5,119 nt of DNA. Origin: HGM10611 sp964384805 (lineage in GTDB: Bacteria > Bacillota_I > Bacilli_A > ML615J-28 > CAG-313). The position numbers and the translations under genes are program-made. The first letter of the stretch is position 1. Every line of letters starts with the position of its first letter. Below are positions 1 through 5,119 of this stretch, one piece after another. Under the pieces are notes generated by a model. The model saw only the letters and a program-made list of their open reading frames with translations. It was not told the DNA's origin and ran no database searches. The stretch is from the NCBI GenBank assembly GCA_964384805.1, contig CAYLLO010000060.1, positions 1 through 5,119 of the forward strand, read 5' to 3'.

Positions 1-455
1 AACAAATATATAGATTAAAAACATTTGACAATCCTTTAAGAGCATATCGTGATCCTCAAAGTTTTAAACTATATTTTAATGATACAGGCCTTTTGCTTGC
101 AATGTATGAGGGCAATACTCAATTTGAAATATTAAATGGCAATGCTGGAATTTTTAAAGGTGGAATATTTGAAAATGTCATTGCACAAACATTATTACAA
201 AATAATATGCCATTGTATTATTATAGAAGAGATGACAGACTAGAAATTGATTTTGTGACATTAATAAATAATAATATTGTACCTATTGAAGTTAAATCAG
301 GACCCAATACGAAATCTATAAGCTTAAATAATGTAATAGAAAAAAATAATATTAAATATGGAATTAAATTATCAATGAATAATGTCAATTGTTCTTACCC
401 AAAAATTAAATGCTTTCCATTATATATGAGTATTTTTATAAGAGATAATAATTAA
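1..455 (+). CDS. AAA+ ATPase with C-terminal DUF4143 domain, 5'-truncated by the window edge
   Basis: The reading frame is open from position 3, so the gene starts outside the window and only about 150 C-terminal residues are seen; a TTG at 93 is an internal codon, not the start. The visible part opens the DUF4143 region with KLYFNDTGLLLAMY (positions 66-107), the usual K-L-Y-x-x-D-x-G-L signature. GIFENVIAQTLL and LYYYRRDDRLEIDFV follow, then VPIEVKSG near 282-302 and a terminal FPLYMSIFI. EID (243-251) and IEVK (285-296) have the spacing of a PD-(D/E)xK-type nuclease-like fold, which is characteristic of this family. Full-length members are usually around 400 residues with an N-terminal P-loop ATPase domain, which is not visible here. 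Their function is poorly defined; they are common, variably distributed accessory genes. Nothing in this gene ties it to the convergent operon. The C-terminus looks intact, with all family motifs present. Confidence 0.85.
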   Translation, partial: QIYRLKTFDNPLRAYRDPQSFKLYFNDTGLLLAMYEGNTQFEILNGNAGIFKGGIFENVIAQTLLQNNMPLYYYRRDDRLEIDFVTLINNNIVPIEVKSGPNTKSISLNNVIEKNNIKYGIKLSMNNVNCSYPKIKCFPLYMSIFIRDNN

Positions 456-631
456 ATTATTTATAACATATTTTAGGATATTTAATTGATAAAATTATAA
501 GAATTCTCAAAAAATATACTACATAATACTAGTTATGGTAAAAGTAAAAAAAGACGTATATATTAATATAAGCTGATAAAAGAATATGAGAATTAATAGT
601 CTTATGAATATTAATATCGTATTGTATGTGA

Positions 632-754
632 ACATTTAACTTATTAGATGCTCAAATTATAAGAATACTACTAAACTATATTAAGGTAATTGATAAACAT
701 AATGTAGAATTCCAATTCAATTGCGACTTAAATATCATAGAAAAAATAGAATAA
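632..754 (+). pseudogene. Possible remnant of a serine recombinase C-terminus
   Basis: After a TGA at 629-631, 40 codons are open up to a TAA at 752-754, with no start codon in a plausible position. The peptide contains FNLLDAQIIRILLNYIKV, then VEFQFNCDLNI. Large serine recombinases often end with a pattern like FD-x-x-L-(x)n-V-x-x-I-x-V followed by a hydrophobic strand of the type VEFxFKxGLxI, and the resemblance is in order and spacing. A second small open stretch at 501-563, in another frame, carries ILHNTSYGK, which resembles the I-L-x-N-x-x-Y-x-G recombinase motif. If both are real, the gene has suffered deletion and frameshifts. The call rests on pattern memory over very short peptides in A+T-rich DNA and could be chance. 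I see no catalytic serine domain. Confidence 0.27.
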
Positions 755-798
755 GTAGTAATATAACTGATTCTATTTTTGCATTCATAGTCACATAA

Positions 799-927
799 AA
801 GACTTATAGATTATTAATAAAATTATAGTGATGAACAAAAAGATGCATTATGAAACATTTTGTTCAGTAAAACCCTAATAGGCAACATTTCGTCCATCAC
901 ACACATTATAGTAAATCGATAAGTCTT
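799..927. repeat. 129-bp block with long imperfect inverted-repeat ends
   Basis: AAGACTTAT (799-807) is exactly complementary to ATAAGTCTT (919-927). After one mismatch, GATT (809-812) pairs with AATC (914-917). A second nested pair further in is GTGATGAAC (828-836) with GTCCATCAC (892-900), matching at 8 of 9 positions. The segments between them (813-827 and 901-913) match only loosely. The block has no coding capacity of note. It could be a structured RNA, a fold-back or miniature element, or the joined ends of a decayed insertion sequence. I see no clear target-site duplication at its edges. Confidence 0.6.
828..900. repeat. Three-copy nested repeat of a TTTTGTTCA-like motif
   Basis: TGAACAAAA (832-840) is the perfect reverse complement of TTTTGTTCA (858-866). 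The 15-mers at 852-866 and 882-896 are direct repeats matching at 12 of 15 positions, with start points exactly 30 bp apart. The motif therefore occurs once inverted and twice direct, and GTGATG...CATCAC bounds the 73-bp block. Mismatches between the outermost arms read as A-C on the plus strand but as G-U wobbles on the minus strand. Repeated short motifs beside an inverted repeat resemble transposase-binding ends of insertion sequences, but I do not recognise the family. Confidence 0.5.
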
Positions 928-976
928 CAAGAGAAAATAGTTTCTCTTAATAGGACTTATCTTTTTGATTTTTTTA
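919..976 (+). terminator. Plus-strand intrinsic terminator with a two-part stem
   Basis: The upper stem AAGAGAAA (929-936) pairs perfectly with TTTCTCTT (941-948) over the 4-nt loop ATAG. After an internal loop (926-928 against 949-953), ATAAGTC (919-925) pairs with GACTTAT (954-960). The run CTTTTTGATTTTTTT follows at once (961-975). The stem is A+T-rich but long. The T-run is on the plus strand only, so this does not serve the convergent minus-strand operon. Its lower left arm (919-925) is shared with the 799-927 inverted repeat, so the two pairings exclude each other. Confidence 0.6.
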
Positions 977-1015
977 GGGTATTTTAGCCATAAATGGTTA
1001 GAATATCCGTTTTTT
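977..1015 (+). terminator. Strong plus-strand intrinsic terminator
   Basis: GGGTATTTTAGCCA (977-990) pairs along its whole length with TGGTTAGAATATCC (995-1008), leaving a 4-nt loop. Three of the 14 pairs are G-U wobbles on the plus-strand RNA. G1009 is followed by six T residues (1010-1015). On the minus strand the wobbles become A-C mismatches and no T-run follows, so the element is oriented for plus-strand transcription. It lies 16 bp after the previous terminator, making a tandem pair about 520 bp beyond the end of the only plus-strand gene. Confidence 0.75.
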
Positions 1016-1030
1016 GTATAATATTATATT

Positions 1031-1888
1031 TTATTTATTTTTAAATAACACTTGATAAATATCTTTTTTAGAAACATTTTTATCAACTGCTACTTGTTTT
1101 AAAGCCTCTTTAGAATCTAATCCTAAATCTAGGTAATATTGATAATGTTCTTCAATAGTCAGGCTACTTAAATCTTTATCCCCTTTTTCCTCATTACCAC
1201 TAATCATCACAACTATTTCCCCTTTAATGGTATCCACAACCTCTAGCATTTCTTTAGCTGTTCCCCGAAGATATTCTTCGTGCTTTTTAGTTAGTTCTCT
1301 AGCAATGACAATTGGACGTTCTCCGTAGATTTTATCAATAATTTTTAACGTTTCTTCAATACGGTGAGGGGATTCATAAATGACGATTGTTTCTTCTTTC
1401 GAAGCTAATTTTTCTAATTCTTTTTCGCGTTTTGTTTTTTTACTATTTAAAAATCCACCAAAATAGTATTTATAGCTATTAAGTCCTGAGGCTACTAGAG
1501 CAGTAATCCCCGCACTTACTCCTGGAATGATTACTACCTCTAAATCTTCTTTAATGGCATCTCTTACAGCGACCCATCCTGGATCACTAATAACTGGCAT
1601 TCCGGCATCACTAATAATTGCGACATTCATGCCACTTTTAATATTATTCATAATTTTCTCACTAATTTCGTTTTCATTAAATAAGTGATAACTATGAAGG
1701 GGAACTTTGATTTCATAATGATTAAGGAGTTTTAATGATGTTCTAGTGTCTTCACAATAAATAATATCAACCATTTTTAAGGTATTTAAAGCTCTTAAAG
1801 TGATGTCTTCTAAATTACCAATTGGGGTTGCTACTAAATATAGTTTAGGGTTGTTATTTTCAAATGTTTTTTGACGTTTCATATTCAT
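1031..1888 (-). CDS. rsmI: 16S rRNA (cytidine1402-2'-O)-methyltransferase RsmI
   Basis: RsmI uses S-adenosylmethionine to 2'-O-methylate C1402 of 16S rRNA in the decoding centre. The 285-residue product has the full set of tetrapyrrole-methylase-like family motifs: LYLVATPIGNLEDITLRAL (16-34), CEDTR (45-49), the SAM-pocket segment SDAGMPVISDPG (93-104), IPGVSA (121-126), FGGFLN (143-148), YESPHRI (171-177) and RELTKKHEE (197-205). About 50 C-terminal residues form the extra domain typical of RsmI. The length is normal. The ATG at 1888 overlaps the preceding TGA as ATGA, so translation is probably coupled. A second ATG at codon 3 (1882) lies 9 nt after an AAGG, against 3 nt for the first, and is an equally good or better start. 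This is the last gene of the operon and no minus-strand terminator is evident after it. It corresponds to B. subtilis yabC. Confidence 0.96.
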   Translation of the reverse strand: MNMKRQKTFENNNPKLYLVATPIGNLEDITLRALNTLKMVDIIYCEDTRTSLKLLNHYEIKVPLHSYHLFNENEISEKIMNNIKSGMNVAIISDAGMPVISDPGWVAVRDAIKEDLEVVIIPGVSAGITALVASGLNSYKYYFGGFLNSKKTKREKELEKLASKEETIVIYESPHRIEETLKIIDKIYGERPIVIARELTKKHEEYLRGTAKEMLEVVDTIKGEIVVMISGNEEKGDKDLSSLTIEEHYQYYLDLGLDSKEALKQVAVDKNVSKKDIYQVLFKNK

Positions 1889-2628
1889 TTACCTTGATAA
1901 TTAAAAATATCTAATATTTCTTTCGTATATTTACCTTTTGTGTTACATACATAAAGAGGTTTTAAAATCTTCAATGAACCCTTTTTACCATTTTTTTTAC
2001 CTTCTATTAGAATAGCTAGGGCTTCAGAGCTATTTTGTTTAGGATAAACAAATCTAATTCTTTTAGGTTCGACATTGTATTTTCTAAATGTTTCTAAAAT
2101 ATCCGTCATTCGATCAGCCCTATGGACCATTGCCAGTGTCCCACCATCTTTTAAAAGTCGTCTACTTGCTAAAAGGGCCTCATCTAAATTAAAGCACACT
2201 TCATGTCTTGCGATAGTCAGGTAATCATTTTTATTAATATTACTTGTTTCAATATAAGGGAAATAGGGCGGATTAATAGTCACTACATCAAAGGTACTAA
2301 CTCCTAAGGTTTTATAAATTTCTCTAGCATCCGCATTTAGAATTGTAATTTGTTCTTGTAAATGATTTAAAGCTACACTCCTTTGGGCTAAATCATATAT
2401 TTCTGGTTGAATTTCTACCCCATATATATCCGCTTTGGTTCTAAGGGTAAGAAAAAGAGGAATAGGGGCATTTCCTGTTCCTAAATCTATGATCTTTTTA
2501 TCACTATTGTTAATAGTAACAAATGACGCAAGTAGGGTAGAATCCAGCGAAAAATTAAAGATATCTGGTCTTTGAATGATTTTTAAACCTTCATAACCTA
2601 ATAAATCATTAATTACTTCCGTCTTCAT
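1885..2628 (-). CDS. TrmN6/YabB-like SAM-dependent N6-adenine methyltransferase
   Basis: This is a Rossmann-fold class I methyltransferase of 247 residues. LKIIQRPDIFNFSLDSTLLASF (15-36) is the N-terminal signature of the YfiC/YabB group. IDLGTGNAPIPL (47-58) is the SAM-binding motif I, VEIQPE (71-76) carries the acidic residue that contacts the SAM ribose, and NPPY (119-122) is the catalytic motif IV of amino-methyltransferases acting on adenine N6. In E. coli the relative TrmN6 (YfiC) modifies A37 of tRNA1-Val. The target here is inferred from family and context and is not visible in the sequence. The first 20 nt overlap the end of ricT, and the gene ends in an ATGA overlap with rsmI. AAAGG sits only 2 nt before the ATG, which is tight; an AGAGGA lies further upstream, so initiation may depend on coupling to ricT. 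It corresponds to B. subtilis yabB. Confidence 0.92.
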   Translation of the reverse strand: MKTEVINDLLGYEGLKIIQRPDIFNFSLDSTLLASFVTINNSDKKIIDLGTGNAPIPLFLTLRTKADIYGVEIQPEIYDLAQRSVALNHLQEQITILNADAREIYKTLGVSTFDVVTINPPYFPYIETSNINKNDYLTIARHEVCFNLDEALLASRRLLKDGGTLAMVHRADRMTDILETFRKYNVEPKRIRFVYPKQNSSEALAILIEGKKNGKKGSLKILKPLYVCNTKGKYTKEILDIFNYQGK

Positions 2629-3448
2629 TACCTTTATTTTTTCCTCTTACTTCAATCACATCTTCAAGAGTACAAGTAGATGGCATTGTATCAGGATTAC
2701 TTTGAACTCTTAGGGTTCTTTTTATAAAATCAATAGATACAACTTTTCCTATATCACCATTTTTAGTTTTAACATATGAATTAAGTGCTGGAAATTCTTT
2801 TTTAAATTCCTTATATAGTTCATCTTCATAAGAAATACAACACATAAGTTTTCCACATACTCCACTAATCTTGGATGTATTTAAACTTAAATTTTGATCT
2901 TTTGCCATTTTCATGGTAACGACATCAAAATTTTTAAGATGCGTTTTACAACAAAGTTCTCTTCCACAATTTCCTAATCCCCCAATAGCCCGTGCTGCCT
3001 CACGAGGACCTATTTGTCGAAGTTCGACACGGATTTTATATTCTGGGGTTAGTATTTTTAGTAGATTACGAAAATCTACTCGATCATCAGCAGTATAATA
3101 GAAAACTATCTTAGAACGATCAATTGTATATTCGGCATATAGCGGTTTCATATCTAAGCCGCATTCTGCTACACTTTTTTTGAAAAACTGAAAGGCAACT
3201 TGGGCAAGTTCAGTATTTTTTTCTTCTTGTCGAAGATCTCTAGCTGTTGCTTTACGCATAACAGGTTTAAGTTCTGTTTCAAGTTTTTCATCAGAAATAT
3301 CGTGATTTCCTAAAACTACTTTACCTAGTTCTAATCCTCTAACTGTTTCAACAATTGCATATTCTCCTGCTTCAAATACAAATTCTAAAGGGTCGAAATA
3401 ATAAATTCTCCCAACTCCTTTAAACTGAATTCCTATAACTTTAGGCAT
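2609..3448 (-). CDS. ricT: RicT (YaaT), PSP1-domain RNase Y specificity factor
   Basis: In B. subtilis RicT joins RicA (YmcA) and RicF (YlbF) in an iron-sulfur complex that binds RNase Y and directs mRNA maturation. It also affects sporulation, competence and biofilm formation. The 279-residue product begins with the conserved KVIGIQFKGVGRIYYFDP and has the PSP1 C-terminal domain across the middle. The cysteine-rich core is complete: C161, C166 and C167 in NCGRELCC, and C198, C203 and C204 in VCGKLMCC, joined by the invariant MAKDQNLSLNTSKISG (181-196). These correspond to the cluster-binding cysteines of the family. The charged tail (about 269-279) is variable. The start is supported by AGGAGG 4 nt upstream. 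The gene follows holB by 8 nt and overlaps the methyltransferase by 20 nt. A plus-strand open frame inside it (2913-3098) is only a shadow. Confidence 0.95.
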   Translation of the reverse strand: MPKVIGIQFKGVGRIYYFDPLEFVFEAGEYAIVETVRGLELGKVVLGNHDISDEKLETELKPVMRKATARDLRQEEKNTELAQVAFQFFKKSVAECGLDMKPLYAEYTIDRSKIVFYYTADDRVDFRNLLKILTPEYKIRVELRQIGPREAARAIGGLGNCGRELCCKTHLKNFDVVTMKMAKDQNLSLNTSKISGVCGKLMCCISYEDELYKEFKKEFPALNSYVKTKNGDIGKVVSIDFIKRTLRVQSNPDTMPSTCTLEDVIEVRGKNKGNEDGSN

Positions 3449-3459
3449 AAATCCTCCTA
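3449..3459 (-). promoter_or_regulatory. ricT ribosome binding site containing the holB stop codon
   Basis: On the minus strand the sequence reads TAGGAGGATTTATG. The holB stop TAG supplies the first bases of the AGGAGG Shine-Dalgarno (3458-3453), 4 nt before the ricT ATG. A ribosome ending holB is therefore placed on the ricT initiation site, which suggests translational coupling. Confidence 0.8.
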
Positions 3460-4422
3460 TAACTCTATAAACAAGCTAGCATACATTAATTCAACATTAG
3501 GATAATTATTTATTCTTTTTTCATATTCACAAATAATATCTAGTTGTTTAACTACTTGTTTAATATCTTCTTTTTTAAAGTCCATCATTTTAAAAACCTC
3601 AATAAAATGATTTTTAGGGGTTGGTTCTTGTAAATAATGGATTTTTTCTTCTAAAAATAAACTATATATTTCTAAAAATAACCGATTAAAATTGTTATCT
3701 TTTTTAGGTAAATTAGCATTACATATTAAATATGTTACATATTTATCTTTTCCAGCAATCTCTGTTAAAAGTATTTTTTTAAGCATCTCAATAATTGATG
3801 TCACAACACCTTCATTTATCAACTCATTAGCTTTTTCAAGGTTAGAAGTTAAATGAGATAGTACAAAGGCGTTGTCACGTTCTACCCCATTATCAATTAA
3901 GCTTTGTTCTAATAATTCTTTTCTTAAGGGTTTAAAATGTAATAATTGACAACGTGAAACAATGGTGTTTAACATTTTATTCGCATTTTGAGTTGTTAAA
4001 ATAATATAATGGTTAGGAAAAGGTTCTTCAATAAATTTTAAAAGGGCATTAGCCGATGATTGGTTTAGTTTGTCGGCATCTTTAATAATATGAATTCGAC
4101 TCCCTTTTTCTAAAGTTTTCATAACTGATTCTTTTAAAAGATTAGTAATTTGTTCTTTTTTAATTGTCCCATCTATTGCTTCAACAATATTTACATTAAT
4201 ATGTGTATTATTGAGAACTCTTAAACAAGAGGCACATACGCCACAAGGTTTGTTATCTTCACGGCACAAAAGTTTTGATGCTATATATAGTGCAGCCTCA
4301 AATTTTCCTGTTCCTGCTTCTCCTTCAAAAATATATGCATGAACTAATTTTTGACGATTGTAAGAATTATCCAAAATTCTTACTATTTCTGGTTGATTTG
4401 TTTTTAGTTCTTCAAACGTCAT
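3457..4422 (-). CDS. holB: DNA polymerase III delta' subunit
   Basis: Delta' is the rigid stator of the clamp-loader complex that opens the beta clamp at primed DNA. The 321-residue protein has the AAA+ clamp-loader layout. HAYIFEGEAGTGKF (28-41) is a Walker A loop in which the residue after Lys is Phe instead of Ser/Thr, in keeping with a subunit that does not itself hydrolyse ATP. Four cysteines (C53, C60, C63, C66) form the zinc module. IHIIKDADKLNQSSANALLKFIEEP (110-134) is the Walker B/sensor region and SRC (156-158) carries the arginine finger offered to a neighbouring subunit. The C-terminal 150 residues form the helical collar and are poorly conserved, as expected. Start: ATG preceded by AGGTG with 5-nt spacing. 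The gap to tmk is 8 nt. In B. subtilis yaaQ and yaaR lie between tmk and holB; they are absent here. Confidence 0.93.
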   Translation of the reverse strand: MTFEELKTNQPEIVRILDNSYNRQKLVHAYIFEGEAGTGKFEAALYIASKLLCREDNKPCGVCASCLRVLNNTHINVNIVEAIDGTIKKEQITNLLKESVMKTLEKGSRIHIIKDADKLNQSSANALLKFIEEPFPNHYIILTTQNANKMLNTIVSRCQLLHFKPLRKELLEQSLIDNGVERDNAFVLSHLTSNLEKANELINEGVVTSIIEMLKKILLTEIAGKDKYVTYLICNANLPKKDNNFNRLFLEIYSLFLEEKIHYLQEPTPKNHFIEVFKMMDFKKEDIKQVVKQLDIICEYEKRINNYPNVELMYASLFIEL

Positions 4423-4433
4423 AATTTCACCTA
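4423..4433 (-). promoter_or_regulatory. holB ribosome binding site containing the tmk stop codon
   Basis: On the minus strand the sequence reads TAGGTGAAATTATG. The tmk stop TAG forms part of the AGGTG Shine-Dalgarno (4432-4428), 5 nt before the holB ATG. The architecture and the 8-nt gap are the same as at the holB-ricT junction. Confidence 0.65.
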
Positions 4434-5057
4434 TTTATGATTTTCTAAATATTTATCAATTACCTCTATTGCTTGTTGTAATACTTCTTCTTTGGTTTTT
4501 TCACCATCAATTAATACAACTCGTTCAGGGAACTTTTCAACTAACTTTAAATATCCTTCATATACCGTTTTGTGGAAAGTATTAGTTTCTAATTCTAACC
4601 GGTCTAATTCTTTTTGATGGGTTTTTCTACTTAATCCGACCTCTGGTGAGACTAAAACATATAATGTTAAATCGGGGAGCATCCCTGATGTCGCAAACAT
4701 ATTCATATTGTATACTTCTTCAATTCCAATACCTCTAGCATATCCTTGGTAAGCTAACGAACTGTCTAGAAAACGATCACAAATAACTAGTTTATTAGCA
4801 TCTAATGCTGGCAAAACAATTTCCCTTAAGTGTTGTCTGCGGCTTGCCGCATATAATAACGCTTCTGTTTTATCATCCATTGCGGTATTATCAGGATCTA
4901 AAATAATATCCCTTATTTTTTCAGCTATCATACTTCCACCAGGTTCTCTCGTAAATACTACTTCTTCACCCCGACTTAAAAATATTTCTTTTAGTCCTTC
5001 GATAAGGGTAGATTTGCCTGAGCCATCATTTCCCTCAATTGTAATAAATGCTTTCAT
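4431..5057 (-). CDS. tmk: Thymidylate kinase (dTMP kinase)
   Basis: This cytoplasmic enzyme phosphorylates dTMP to dTDP with ATP, an essential step in dTTP synthesis. The 208-residue length is normal. FITIEGNDGSGKST (4-17) is the Walker A region, with G9, G14, K15 and S16 in place. TREPGG (36-41) is the family dTMP-site motif, ALLYAASRRQH (67-76 region) precedes CDRFLDSSLAYQG (93-105) with the DR(F/Y/H) signature, and LPDLTLYVLV leads to the lid segment SRKTHQKELDRLE (143-155). The P-loop lacks the arginine of type I enzymes while the lid is basic, which fits a bacterial type II enzyme. The start is firm because the family begins just before the P-loop and an in-frame TGA lies two codons upstream. 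No Shine-Dalgarno lies close to the ATG; see the upstream hairpin. It is the first visible gene of the operon. Confidence 0.97.
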   Translation of the reverse strand: MKAFITIEGNDGSGKSTLIEGLKEIFLSRGEEVVFTREPGGSMIAEKIRDIILDPDNTAMDDKTEALLYAASRRQHLREIVLPALDANKLVICDRFLDSSLAYQGYARGIGIEEVYNMNMFATSGMLPDLTLYVLVSPEVGLSRKTHQKELDRLELETNTFHKTVYEGYLKLVEKFPERVVLIDGEKTKEEVLQQAIEVIDKYLENHK

Positions 5058-5102
5058 ATATCAATAGTCGAGTAGACAACTTATTGTCTACGCTTCTCCT
5101 TT
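5058..5102 (-). promoter_or_regulatory. tmk leader: distant Shine-Dalgarno with intervening hairpin
   Basis: AAAGGAG (5102-5096) is the only good Shine-Dalgarno upstream of tmk, but 38 nt separate it from the ATG. GTAGACAA (5091-5084) and TTGTCTAC (5079-5072) form a perfect 8-bp stem with a 4-nt loop inside that spacer. Folding the 20-nt hairpin would reduce the effective distance to about 18 nt. No T-run follows, so it is not a terminator. Alternatively the Shine-Dalgarno-like sequence is coding, as the last codons of an upstream gene in a frame ending at TAG 5090-5088. I see no clear promoter before the window ends. Confidence 0.55.
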
Positions 5103-5119
5103 CATTTTATATTGTTCTA

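Larger units (their letters stand above)
456..1030. other. 575-bp gene-free region between convergent units
   Basis: This is very A+T-rich sequence with frequent stops in all plus frames and no intact gene. It separates the plus-strand ATPase gene from the end of the minus-strand operon. From 456 to about 630 I see nothing secure beyond a 21-codon open stretch (501-563) whose ILHNTSYGK faintly recalls the I-L-x-N-x-x-Y-x-G motif of serine recombinases. From 632 to 754 there is a possible recombinase C-terminal remnant. From 799 to 1015 the region is dominated by inverted repeats and two terminators, listed separately. No clear terminator for the minus-strand operon follows rsmI, because the hairpins here carry their T-runs on the plus strand. 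Confidence 0.6.

Noticed and set aside
93..455. Start of a 120-residue protein at TTG 93
   Set aside because: The frame is open to the window edge and the upstream codons encode conserved DUF4143 sequence (KLYFNDTG), so TTG 93 is internal.
823..897. 24-codon minus-strand ORF (MDEMLPIRVLLNKMFHNASF...) across the repeat cluster
   Set aside because: It has no Shine-Dalgarno before the ATG, is very short, and is made almost entirely of the inverted and direct repeats, so openness by chance is likely.
828..900. CRISPR-like array
   Set aside because: There are only two direct copies of an imperfect 15-mer plus one inverted copy, with no regular spacers and no cas genes.
780..1015. T-box or known riboswitch leader
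   Set aside because: No T-box core sequence or other aptamer signature was recognised, and there is no plus-strand gene downstream to regulate.
977..1030. Terminator of the minus-strand operon
   Set aside because: Read on the minus strand the hairpin gains A-C mismatches and is not followed by a T-run; the element is oriented for the plus strand.
2913..3098. 61-codon plus-strand open frame inside ricT
   Set aside because: It is antisense to the conserved cysteine core of RicT, which explains its openness; it has no ribosome binding site and no recognisable domain.
3554..4422. Broken Walker A in HolB as a sign of pseudogenisation
   Set aside because: Delta' subunits commonly lack a functional ATPase site; the zinc cysteines, SRC motif and full length are intact.

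Overview
The window is strongly A+T-rich and looks like a low-GC Gram-positive bacterium (Bacillota, or a standard-code relative among the Mycoplasmatota). The five-gene minus-strand block matches the Bacillus tmk/holB/yaaT/yabB/yabC neighbourhood. TGA is used as a stop codon (end of the methyltransferase gene) and TGG encodes Trp in RsmI, which argues against the Mycoplasma/Spiroplasma code in which TGA is Trp. I cannot name a genus.

Positions 1-455 (+) hold the C-terminal part of an AAA+ ATPase of the DUF4143 type, cut by the left edge of the window. Positions 456-1030 hold no intact gene. This stretch contains a short peptide-coding remnant that resembles a serine recombinase C-terminus (weak), an elaborate set of nested inverted and direct repeats (799-927), and two back-to-back plus-strand intrinsic terminators (919-976 and 977-1015). 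The first terminator shares an arm with the outer inverted repeat, so the two folds exclude each other.

Positions 1031-5057 (-) form a tightly packed operon, in transcription order tmk (dTMP kinase), holB (DNA polymerase III delta'), ricT (PSP1-domain RNase Y specificity factor), a TrmN6/YabB-like adenine methyltransferase, and rsmI (16S rRNA C1402 2'-O-methyltransferase). The junctions are 8-nt gaps, a 20-nt overlap and a 4-nt ATGA overlap, so co-transcription and translational coupling are very likely. The operon links dTTP supply, clamp loading for replication, mRNA processing and RNA modification. Compared with Bacillus subtilis it lacks yaaQ/darA and yaaR (between tmk and holB), and yabA and yazA (downstream of ricT).

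The most notable operon signal is at its 5' end. tmk has no Shine-Dalgarno sequence near its ATG, but has AAAGGAG 38 nt upstream with a perfect 8-bp hairpin between them. I did not find a clear novel defence or mobile system. The unexplained signal is the structured 799-1015 region, which looks like an orphan structured transcript or the relic of a mobile element end.
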